DNA from: JAFGQJ01 sp964495755
Lineage (GTDB): Bacteria > Spirochaetota > Spirochaetia > SZUA-6 > DRHE01
Length of the DNA stretch: 15,285 nt
Direction: 5' to 3'
Assembly: GCA_964495755.1 (NCBI GenBank)
Contig: CAZBXU010000092.1
Coordinates: 1-15,285 of the forward strand
Made by a program: the position numbers and the translations under genes. The notes beneath the pieces are model-generated. The model saw nothing but the letters and a program-made list of their open reading frames with translations, was not told the origin of the DNA and searched no databases. Within the stretch, counting starts at the first letter, position 1. Every line of letters begins with the position of its first letter. Shown piece by piece: positions 5,759 through 13,154 of the stretch.

Positions 5759-7146
5759 AATTGACAGCTGGTGAACGGATCCGGACAATCGCACTGTCCG
5801 CCTGCTTCCTGTCCCTGTTGCTGTGGAATCAAGGATGCGCAGACAGGAGTGAACAGACCGGTGCGTACGAAACGCAGGTTCGCAAAAAGATTCGGGTGGC
5901 CCACTCCCGCCTGCAGACCGTCCGGCCCGTTTTGGAGACTTTTGGTACGCTGGTCTACCACAGCAAGGCGGATATCTATCCGGGTATTGACGGGACCATA
6001 GAGAACGTCCTGGTCGAGGAAGGACAGCGAGTGTCCATAGGTCAGAGCCTTGCTCTGTTTTCCAAAGAAAGGCTTCTCACCAACCGTGATCAGATCGAGG
6101 CGGAGGTAGCATCGAAACAAGCCCTTCTGTCTCTGGCAGAAGAGAGACTGCGGGAGGGAAAGAAGGCTGTAGAAGCCAATATCCTAGAAATTCAAAAAGC
6201 CAAAGCGGATTTGGCGCAGCGAGAGGCGGAGTACAACAATATCGCCAAGATCTATTCGAACAAGAAACGCGTGCATGAAGCGGGCGGGATATCCTCAGGA
6301 GAATTGGAGGCCCTCCGGACCCGGTTGGTAGCTGCTCAGATGGAGCTTGTACGGGCGGAAAAGGATCTTGAGATCCAGCAAATCGGTTTTCGAAATGAAG
6401 ACATCTTGGCGGCAGGTCTGAAAGTACCCGAAGAGGATCAGCAGCGGAAGATGGTGTTTGCAGACATCAATACCCGAATGCTGCTTGCGGAGCGGCGAGT
6501 CGCCGAGGCGGAGCTCGGAGCTGCCCGTGCAGAGCTCCGCCGCGTCATAATGATGCTGGAGGAGACTGTTGTGGAGGCTCCGATCGAGGGAATCGTAGGA
6601 ATGCGATTCGTTGAGGTGGGGGAAAAAGCCGGTCGAGACACTCTGCTTTTTACCCTGTTCGACACAGACACCGTGTATGCACAGGTGGAGGTGGCTGAGA
6701 GTGACCTGATAGGTCTGCGGGCGGGACAGGAAGCAGACATTCACTTTGAAGCTGACCTTCAACAAACGATCAAGGGGGCGATCGAGCTCATCTCTCCGTA
6801 CATCAATCCCCAAACACGAACAGCTCGGGTGCGCATAAGCTTGGACAATTCAAGAGGCGATTACATTCCAGGGATGTTTGCACGGGTACGGATCTTTACC
6901 GGTGAGGCCAAGGAGCAGGTTACGGTTCCGTACCAGGCGGTTCTGACCGATCCCCAGGCCCTTCCTGCCGGGAACGCAGTTGTCCATGTGGTTCGAAACG
7001 AGCGGGCATTCCGGCAGGAAGTGGTCGTCGGACAACGGGTAGGGGATTCCGTTGTCATCTTGGAAGGTCTTAAGGAAGGGGAAGCGGTCGTTCTTGATTC
7101 CTCGCTGGGATTGCGGGATGGAACGGATGTGGAGGTAGTGCCGTGA
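5755..7146 (+). CDS. RND periplasmic adaptor (membrane fusion protein)
   Basis: This is the HlyD/AcrA-type adaptor that joins the inner-membrane RND permease to the TolC-like duct. It is about 463 aa. The signal region SACFLSLLLWNQGC suggests lipidation at Cys28, with a relaxed lipobox. It shows a lipoyl/barrel-sandwich half motif (YPGIDGTIENVLVEEGQRVS, about 75-94) and a long charged coiled coil (about 105-260). The second lipoyl half follows (VEAPIEGIVGMRFVEVGEKA), then a beta-barrel with SPYINPQTRTARVRISLDN and a membrane-proximal domain. GTG 5755 overlaps the tolC-like stop as GTGA, the overlap style of this operon. TTG 5761 is an alternative, with the stronger GGAGGTGA site in front. The long hairpin fits a duct with TolC-type helices. 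Confidence 0.92.
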   Translation: MKLTAGERIRTIALSACFLSLLLWNQGCADRSEQTGAYETQVRKKIRVAHSRLQTVRPVLETFGTLVYHSKADIYPGIDGTIENVLVEEGQRVSIGQSLALFSKERLLTNRDQIEAEVASKQALLSLAEERLREGKKAVEANILEIQKAKADLAQREAEYNNIAKIYSNKKRVHEAGGISSGELEALRTRLVAAQMELVRAEKDLEIQQIGFRNEDILAAGLKVPEEDQQRKMVFADINTRMLLAERRVAEAELGAARAELRRVIMMLEETVVEAPIEGIVGMRFVEVGEKAGRDTLLFTLFDTDTVYAQVEVAESDLIGLRAGQEADIHFEADLQQTIKGAIELISPYINPQTRTARVRISLDNSRGDYIPGMFARVRIFTGEAKEQVTVPYQAVLTDPQALPAGNAVVHVVRNERAFRQEVVVGQRVGDSVVILEGLKEGEAVVLDSSLGLRDGTDVEVVP

Positions 7147-8606
7147 ACAGACCGACGTTCTCGATCTTGGCTGTTATTGCTTCTCTTTCCCTGCTCTCAT
7201 GTGGCCTGATCCTCGAGTTCCCCGACACCTCAGGCATCGAATACTACCCCAGAGTCGAAAATCAAATCCTCACAACCGGTGAGAACCCTCACATACGATT
7301 TGATTTCGAGGCTGACAGAGACTCGGTGGAAGCCGTATTCACCGTCAAGGACGAGGAGGGAGTCAGACCCGGGATTTATCATTGGGATGGGCAAGCCGTG
7401 CAATTCCAGGCCGTACCGGAACTGATCCCCGGCAGACGGCACGTACTCTCGTTCTCCGGAAGCTTCTACGACACTCGGGGCCTCCTATACTCGGTAAACC
7501 GGATCATCCCGTTCTACTACCTGGTGAGCAATGAGTCGGGGCCCTACGTGGTGAGCACGAATCCGGGGCAGGGGGAGACGATTGCCACGGAAACCAGCCT
7601 GCGCATTCTTTTTTCAAAGGACATCGATCCTGCTTCATTGGCTCGGGGGCTCAGCATCGATCCATATACGGACACAACCGCTGTCTGGGAAAACGGAACC
7701 ACTGAGCTGGTGCTGACACCGAAGGAGCGGTGGAAGCACTGCCGGCGCTACACGATTGAGTTCTCCGAGGAGATCCTGGATATCGACGGAATCCCCCTGG
7801 CAGAGCGGAAAGAAGTGGTATTCTGGGTACAGGAGGATGTGGAAGCGCCCTTTGTTGTCAGTATAAAACCTGCCTTCAATCTGCCGGCTCAGCTCTATCC
7901 GGAGACCGGCGGCAGCCTCGAAGAGGATATAGATCTCGAGAGTGCGTTGCGCGCCGCATTCAGCGAAGCCATGGAACAAAGTGGCACCGAGGCCGCCTTG
8001 ATCTTAGATCCTCCCGTATCCGCCATCCCCGTCTGGTTGGATGCTCTGACCCTGGTTTTGGTGCCGGAAGTTGGATTTGCCCCGGACACCGACTATCTTC
8101 TAGACTTCACAGCGGAAGCTGTCGACCTGGTGGGGAATTCCCTCGAGCTCTTTGAACCTGTCCGTTTTCGCACGATCTCCGGACTGATCGAGGTCAGCAC
8201 CGAGCTTGTTCATGACGGGATCATCCTGGGTCCAGAGGATTATACGACTGCAACGGGAATTGAAATCAAACCCTACCCGATCACTTCAAACTATGACTAC
8301 AACTTTGTATTCGATTTTGCAGGGGCGGTGTTTGACAGCAACAGCGAGAAAATGGCGGTTCAGGAGGCGATCTCTCTTATCTGCCTTTTCCCCTACGATG
8401 GGGTGACAAATCCGATAGCCACCGGTTTCTCCTGGACAGCAGACAGCCGGCTCAGCATCACCTTTTCGGATCTCCAGCCATCCACAAGCGCTCAGTGTAT
8501 CTACTATCTACTGTGCATTCGGGGTGATCCGGGGGGGGTGGGCACAGACGACGGTAGGCGGCTGGAAACCGATCTCGAGCAGCTGCTTATCGCCGCGGTG
8601 GAGTAA
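7143..8606 (+). CDS. SbsA/Big_5 Ig-like domain lipoprotein 1
   Basis: This 487-aa predicted lipoprotein (signal ending SLSLLSC, Cys20) is made of Ig-like beta-sandwich domains of the SbsA/Big_5 type. One diverged domain spans about 35-128. The second (132-230) has the family pattern PYVVSTNPGQGETI, then LRILFSKDIDPASL and YTIEFSEEILDIDG. The third (235-345) has LRAAFSEAMEQSG and YLLDFTAEAVDLVGNS. A C-terminal beta-rich region (346-487) is not recognised. GTG 7143 overlaps the adaptor stop as GTGA, with GGAGG 7 nt upstream. Such domains are usually surface or envelope binding modules and are not known parts of RND pumps. A run of eight G (8531-8538) lies near the 3' end. The next gene is a paralogue. 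Confidence 0.9.
   Translation: MNRPTFSILAVIASLSLLSCGLILEFPDTSGIEYYPRVENQILTTGENPHIRFDFEADRDSVEAVFTVKDEEGVRPGIYHWDGQAVQFQAVPELIPGRRHVLSFSGSFYDTRGLLYSVNRIIPFYYLVSNESGPYVVSTNPGQGETIATETSLRILFSKDIDPASLARGLSIDPYTDTTAVWENGTTELVLTPKERWKHCRRYTIEFSEEILDIDGIPLAERKEVVFWVQEDVEAPFVVSIKPAFNLPAQLYPETGGSLEEDIDLESALRAAFSEAMEQSGTEAALILDPPVSAIPVWLDALTLVLVPEVGFAPDTDYLLDFTAEAVDLVGNSLELFEPVRFRTISGLIEVSTELVHDGIILGPEDYTTATGIEIKPYPITSNYDYNFVFDFAGAVFDSNSEKMAVQEAISLICLFPYDGVTNPIATGFSWTADSRLSITFSDLQPSTSAQCIYYLLCIRGDPGGVGTDDGRRLETDLEQLLIAAVE
8531..8538 (+). repeat. G8 homopolymer in Ig-like lipoprotein 1
   Basis: Eight consecutive G residues occupy codons about 463-465 of the 487-codon gene. Runs of this length can slip during replication. 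The current length keeps the charged C-terminus (RRLETDLEQLLIAAVE) in frame. Confidence 0.9.
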
Positions 8607-8618
8607 AGGAGGACAGGG

Positions 8619-10118
8619 ATGAGTATGAAATGCTCCCATTATCGTCAAGCCCCTCGGCGGAAAATGACCCGAGTTATCCGATGGTGTACGGTTGTGATCT
8701 TGTTTGTCGTCTTTTGCAGTTGTTCTTTTGTCGCCGAACTGCTGAATATGGAAGCGGCGCAGATCATATCTTGGTCTCCGAAACGGGAATGTGTAGCGGT
8801 GGAAGAGGTTCCCTACATTACTGTCTGCTTTTCGAACACCATGAACAGGCCTCTTTGTGAAGAGGCATTTTCTTTGACCAAAGACGCCGACAAGGTGCGG
8901 GGGAACTTTACCTGGAGGGAGCAAGACAGTGTACTGGTTTTTTCTCCGGCAGTACCCGTTTCCAAAGGATGCCGCTATGCCCTGACGGTGGCTGCTACAG
9001 CCGAGGATATCTACGGCAATTCCCTTGCCGAACCCTTTACCTTCGATTTTGTCACAGGGGAAGAGCTGATCCCTCCGGAAGTGCTCTCCCATGCGCCGGC
9101 CGACGGAGCGGCCGGGATATCGCCTCGGGAATCTATACGCGTTGTTTTCTCCGAACCCATTGACGAGGCGAGTTTTTACAGCGGCTTTTCTCTTTTCCCC
9201 TCGGTCAGCGGCGGGTTCCTGTGGTTTTCGGAAGGAGCGGAAGTGCATTTTCTACCCGTTGCGGATTATCAATTCGGGAGGAGCTATGAGGTGGTACTGA
9301 GCCGGGAGATATCCGACAGATCGGGAAACCGACTTGCAGAGGATTTTCATTTCAGTTTTCGAGTACAAGAGGTGATTGAGCCGTCAATAGTATCGGTGGA
9401 AACCGTGGAAGGCGGCCGGGTCCTCGTGCCGACCCAATCCGGAGGCGGCATCGATCCATCCTTGGAAATCGAGAAAAATGAGAAATTTCTGCTGACCTTT
9501 TCTCAAGTCCTATCGGAGGAGCAGAAGATCGATCTGCTCAACGTCGATCCTCACACCACCTTCACGGCAACCTGGAATGCTGAGAACAGATCCTGCATTC
9601 TCGGTTTTGCAGAATTCCTGCTTTGGAACCAGGTGTACAGGATAGAGGTGCTCGGGCAAACCTATGCCTTTGTGATCAACGGTCCGAACTCTATACCGAT
9701 CACGGTAACAGGGATTAGCTATTGCGCAGATCTGGAGGCTCCCCCCGGAGTTGATAAGTTTGTTCCCCTTCAGTTCGCCGGCAACTATGATTTCAGTGAC
9801 TCTGTGGTCCCCGCATTCGATTTTCATCTTCATCATGCCGAGGGCGCGCAGATCGACCTGGGATCCCTTCTCAAGTCTCTTGATATCACAATCACCCCCG
9901 CTTGCATCTCCCTTGTACCAATCGATATAAGAATCTCACCGTTGGCTATAGATCCACAACCCCTGCCGGCTTCCGACGAGAGCGTGGCGCGCTTTTTCTG
10001 CACCTTGATCGAAGACCCTGCTGTTTCGGGTACGATTACTTTTCGACTGGATACAACGCTGCAGGACAACCTCTCCAATCACCTGGCAGAGGATTTTGTG
10101 CTGCTCGTAAACAACTAG
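8619..10118 (+). CDS. SbsA/Big_5 Ig-like domain lipoprotein 2
   Basis: This 499-aa paralogue of the preceding gene has a signal region WCTVVILFVVFCSC (lipidated Cys33 or Cys35) after a basic N-terminal tail. Two Ig-like domains are clear. In the first (about 48-145), the segment YALTVAATAEDIYGNSLAEP is the Big_5 hallmark. The second (about 152-250) has PPEVLSHAPADGAAGI, then IRVVFSEPIDEASF and YEVVLSREISDRSGNRLAED. Residues 255-499 form a beta-rich C-terminal module that resembles the end of its neighbour in layout, including an NYDF/NYDY motif. ATG 8619 is fixed by AAGGAGG 6 nt upstream; ATG 8664 would shorten the n-region. Several cysteines occur in the mature part. The position between adaptor and permeases suggests a role in the pump, by inference. 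Confidence 0.9.
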   Translation: MSMKCSHYRQAPRRKMTRVIRWCTVVILFVVFCSCSFVAELLNMEAAQIISWSPKRECVAVEEVPYITVCFSNTMNRPLCEEAFSLTKDADKVRGNFTWREQDSVLVFSPAVPVSKGCRYALTVAATAEDIYGNSLAEPFTFDFVTGEELIPPEVLSHAPADGAAGISPRESIRVVFSEPIDEASFYSGFSLFPSVSGGFLWFSEGAEVHFLPVADYQFGRSYEVVLSREISDRSGNRLAEDFHFSFRVQEVIEPSIVSVETVEGGRVLVPTQSGGGIDPSLEIEKNEKFLLTFSQVLSEEQKIDLLNVDPHTTFTATWNAENRSCILGFAEFLLWNQVYRIEVLGQTYAFVINGPNSIPITVTGISYCADLEAPPGVDKFVPLQFAGNYDFSDSVVPAFDFHLHHAEGAQIDLGSLLKSLDITITPACISLVPIDIRISPLAIDPQPLPASDESVARFFCTLIEDPAVSGTITFRLDTTLQDNLSNHLAEDFVLLVNN

Positions 10119-10130
10119 GTTGACACGAAG

Positions 10131-13100
10131 GTGAAACTGGTCAGGAGAGCGGCCGAGCATCCCGTTTCAGTGCTTATGGTCTATGCTGCGATTATAAGCT
10201 TCGGGCTCCTGTCCTTTGCTCAGTTGAATCAGGAATTGCTGCCGAGCCTGCCCGTGCCCGCAGCCCGCGTCATTACGGAGTATCGGGGCATTCCAGCGCC
10301 GGAGATCGAAACTCTGGTTACTATCCCGGTGGAAAATGCCCTATCCTCCGTGAAGGCTGTTCGAGAAATCAGCTCTGTCAGCAAGGATGAGCTGTCCGCT
10401 GTAAATCTTCTTTTCGATTGGGGAGTGGATCGACAACAGGCTGCGGTGGAGATCAGAGAGAAAATCGATGCACTGTATCCCTTTCTCCCCCATGGGGCTG
10501 ACAAGCCGTTGGTATTTGCGACCGAAGATATTTCTGACCAACCGGTGCTCACGTTGGCCGTGGTCCCCACGTCGGGAGGTAGGATTCGGGATATCAGCAA
10601 TCTCGTACGGGGAGAACTTGCTACAAGACTTCAACAGATTTCCGGAGTTGCCTCATTGCGTATCGTAGGGCTTGAGGAAGCGGAGATCAAGGTCGATGCG
10701 GATGGACAAAAGTTGGCAGCCGCGGGAGTGCCCCTACAGGTGGTGGCCCACATTGTGGCTTCTTCGATATATAATGCTCCTCTGGGAACGGTGATTGAGG
10801 GTGAGCGGGAGTATCTGGTCAAAGCGACGACAGACGTAGACACCGTAGAAGAGATTCGTCAGATTCCGGTTGTCACCGCCGGTGACGGGTCCGTAGTTCC
10901 GGTCGAAGAGTTCGCCCACGTCTATTGGGATATGAGAGAACGAACGTCTTTTTTCCACTTCAACGGAAGGGAAGCCGTCGGCATCTTTGTCTCAAAAACG
11001 CCGGATAGCGGAAGCCTGAATACAGTTCGGAATGTACGCAACTCACTCAAGACCTTAGGACCCATGTTCGCCAATGATCTCGAAGTTCAGATCGTTAAGG
11101 ATCCGACCGGGGAGATCGAGTCGGGAATCAGAAACCTCCTCTTTGCGATGGCTTTGGGGTGCTTCTCCGTTTTTCTTGTCCTATTGCTACTTTTTAGAAG
11201 AGCTAAAATTGCGCTTATTGTCTGCGCCTCGATTCCAGCGGCAATGATGGTGGTGTTTCTATTTATGAAATTCACTGGAATCAGTCTCAACATCATTTCC
11301 CTTTCAGGCATCGTGATCGGCATAGGGATGATCGTGGACAACAGCATCGTTGTTCTATACTCTCTCCTTCAGGCCAGGGCAGTGGGAGCAAAAAGGATAG
11401 CCGCTGCCGCCGGCAGAAGCACCACAGCGATAATCGGTTCCACAATGACGACTCTCCTGGTCTTTCTACCGATTGTGTTTATTCGGGGTGTAACAGGGGC
11501 GCTGTTCCGAGAATTAGCTTTGACCGTCTCTTGTCTGCTGATTGCCTCGTTTCTATGTGCCGTTACCCTGACCCCGGCGCTTTATACATTGATTGGGCAA
11601 GATAAACTGGCGGGAACGTCCACCTCTCGCTCCATCGCCGGGATGCGTCGAGTCTATACCCGATATCTGGAAAAGACGCTGAACCGTCCGTTCGTTGCCG
11701 TGGTACTACTGACTTTCTTAGTGGTGGCCGCGATCGTTTCGTTTATATACCTTCCTAAACGTATCTTTCCGGATATCGCATCCGGGGAATACGAGATTCG
11801 GGCTGTTTTTCCGGCGGGGACGCCGATCGACCTTTGCCGGTCTCGGAGCAGGCAGATCGCGGTCGATTTATATGCTCTTGACGGGGTAGCTTCGATCTTC
11901 GCTGCAGCCGGTTACGATCGTAGTACTTTGTTGGATCGAAGCGAACCGGACAGGGATCCCCGTTGTGTTCGTTTCCGCATTCATCTATCTAATATCCAAG
12001 AACAACCTTACTCAAGCGTACTGACAGAAATCGGCGAGATTTTGGAACAGGTTCCCGGCATTCACTATACCCTATCTCGACCGACAGATTCGGTCCGACT
12101 GCTTCTCGGTGCTTCGGATGTCATAAAGTATCGCCTAACTGGTATGGATCGAGAGTTGCTTGTGGAAAGGGCAAAATACACCACGGAACAACTCACAGAC
12201 AACCGCTTGGCCGGCGCTGCTGCACTCGATACTGTAAGGGGGGCGCCTCGCATCCAGCTCAACCTGGAACCGGCAAGACTGGCATCCCATCGGGCAGAAC
12301 CGGCGGTTGTGCTTGATTCCTTGCGTACGGCATTCCGGGGTCACACAGGCGCCCGATTTCACTCCGGGGGAAGAAACGTCGATATTCGAGTCCGTCTGGA
12401 TCCGGCGGATCTTGCCACGGAGGATCAGCGTAAGCGGGTTCGTATTCCTGTTGGACGTGAGCTTGTTGAAACCGGAGTCCTGGCTACATTCGAGCACGCT
12501 CACTCGTATCAGGAGCTTCATCGTTTCAATCGCACGCCCGCGGTGACTCTGACCGTGCATCCTGTGCCCGGCTGTACAGACAAGATCGCAGCTTTTCTCT
12601 CAACCGGTGCCGAACATTCCGGTGAATTGTTGACAGTCTCGGCTTTGAAGCAGAATCAGAGACATATTTTGATTGTTTTTTTCTTTGCTCTGTTCCTTAT
12701 GTATCTTCTGCTAGGCGCACAGTTTGAATCCTTTACTCTCCCCCTCGTACTTCTGTTGTCTCTGCTGCCTGCCTTGTCCGGCAGTCTGGTTGCTCTGCTG
12801 CTGTGTGGGTACAGCCTGAATATCAACTCATTCCTGGGAATTTTGATTTTACTCGGTACGGCAATAAACATCTCGATTATACTTGTTGTGGGTTATACGG
12901 GGGAAAAGCCGATTACCCGCAAACACATTTTAAACGCCAGCGCTGATCGACTCGAACCTATCGCTGCGACCGTGCTGTCTACGGTTGTAGCCATGATTCC
13001 GATCGCTGTGCACTCGGTCGGAGAGGCGGCTTTTCAGAGCAACACCGCAGTCGCCCTTATCGGTGGGCTCCTCGTCGGTCTGGTTTCCATACTGCTGATT

Positions 13101-13154
13101 TTCCCGGTGCTCTACGATCGGTTGACCCGTGCTTCCCGATTTCTGCAGCAATGA
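10131..13154 (+). CDS. RND efflux permease 1 (AcrB/ACR_tran family)
   Basis: This 1007-aa inner-membrane proton-driven exporter has the full RND layout. TM1 is at about 14-31, the first porter/docking loop runs to about 330, TM2-6 span about 335-480, and TM7 is at about 516-537. The second periplasmic loop runs to about 840, with TM8-12 to about 1000. TM4 contains GIGMIVDNSIVV, so D403 is followed by Asn where AcrB has Asp407-Asp408. TM10 has GTAINISIILV, with N913 at the AcrB Lys940 position. Asn at these positions is common in the broader ACR_tran family. GTG 10131 has only a weak ribosome binding site and lies 12 nt after the Ig-like gene. The stop overlaps permease 2 as ATGA. Substrate is not predictable from sequence. 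Confidence 0.95.
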   Translation: MKLVRRAAEHPVSVLMVYAAIISFGLLSFAQLNQELLPSLPVPAARVITEYRGIPAPEIETLVTIPVENALSSVKAVREISSVSKDELSAVNLLFDWGVDRQQAAVEIREKIDALYPFLPHGADKPLVFATEDISDQPVLTLAVVPTSGGRIRDISNLVRGELATRLQQISGVASLRIVGLEEAEIKVDADGQKLAAAGVPLQVVAHIVASSIYNAPLGTVIEGEREYLVKATTDVDTVEEIRQIPVVTAGDGSVVPVEEFAHVYWDMRERTSFFHFNGREAVGIFVSKTPDSGSLNTVRNVRNSLKTLGPMFANDLEVQIVKDPTGEIESGIRNLLFAMALGCFSVFLVLLLLFRRAKIALIVCASIPAAMMVVFLFMKFTGISLNIISLSGIVIGIGMIVDNSIVVLYSLLQARAVGAKRIAAAAGRSTTAIIGSTMTTLLVFLPIVFIRGVTGALFRELALTVSCLLIASFLCAVTLTPALYTLIGQDKLAGTSTSRSIAGMRRVYTRYLEKTLNRPFVAVVLLTFLVVAAIVSFIYLPKRIFPDIASGEYEIRAVFPAGTPIDLCRSRSRQIAVDLYALDGVASIFAAAGYDRSTLLDRSEPDRDPRCVRFRIHLSNIQEQPYSSVLTEIGEILEQVPGIHYTLSRPTDSVRLLLGASDVIKYRLTGMDRELLVERAKYTTEQLTDNRLAGAAALDTVRGAPRIQLNLEPARLASHRAEPAVVLDSLRTAFRGHTGARFHSGGRNVDIRVRLDPADLATEDQRKRVRIPVGRELVETGVLATFEHAHSYQELHRFNRTPAVTLTVHPVPGCTDKIAAFLSTGAEHSGELLTVSALKQNQRHILIVFFFALFLMYLLLGAQFESFTLPLVLLLSLLPALSGSLVALLLCGYSLNINSFLGILILLGTAINISIILVVGYTGEKPITRKHILNASADRLEPIAATVLSTVVAMIPIAVHSVGEAAFQSNTAVALIGGLLVGLVSILLIFPVLYDRLTRASRFLQQ

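Noticed and set aside
5761..5789. TTGACA-17 nt-GACAAT as an internal promoter at the adaptor start
   Set aside because: The -10 matches only four of six bases and the site lies inside coding sequence, where TTGACA also arises by chance elsewhere in the operon without a -10.
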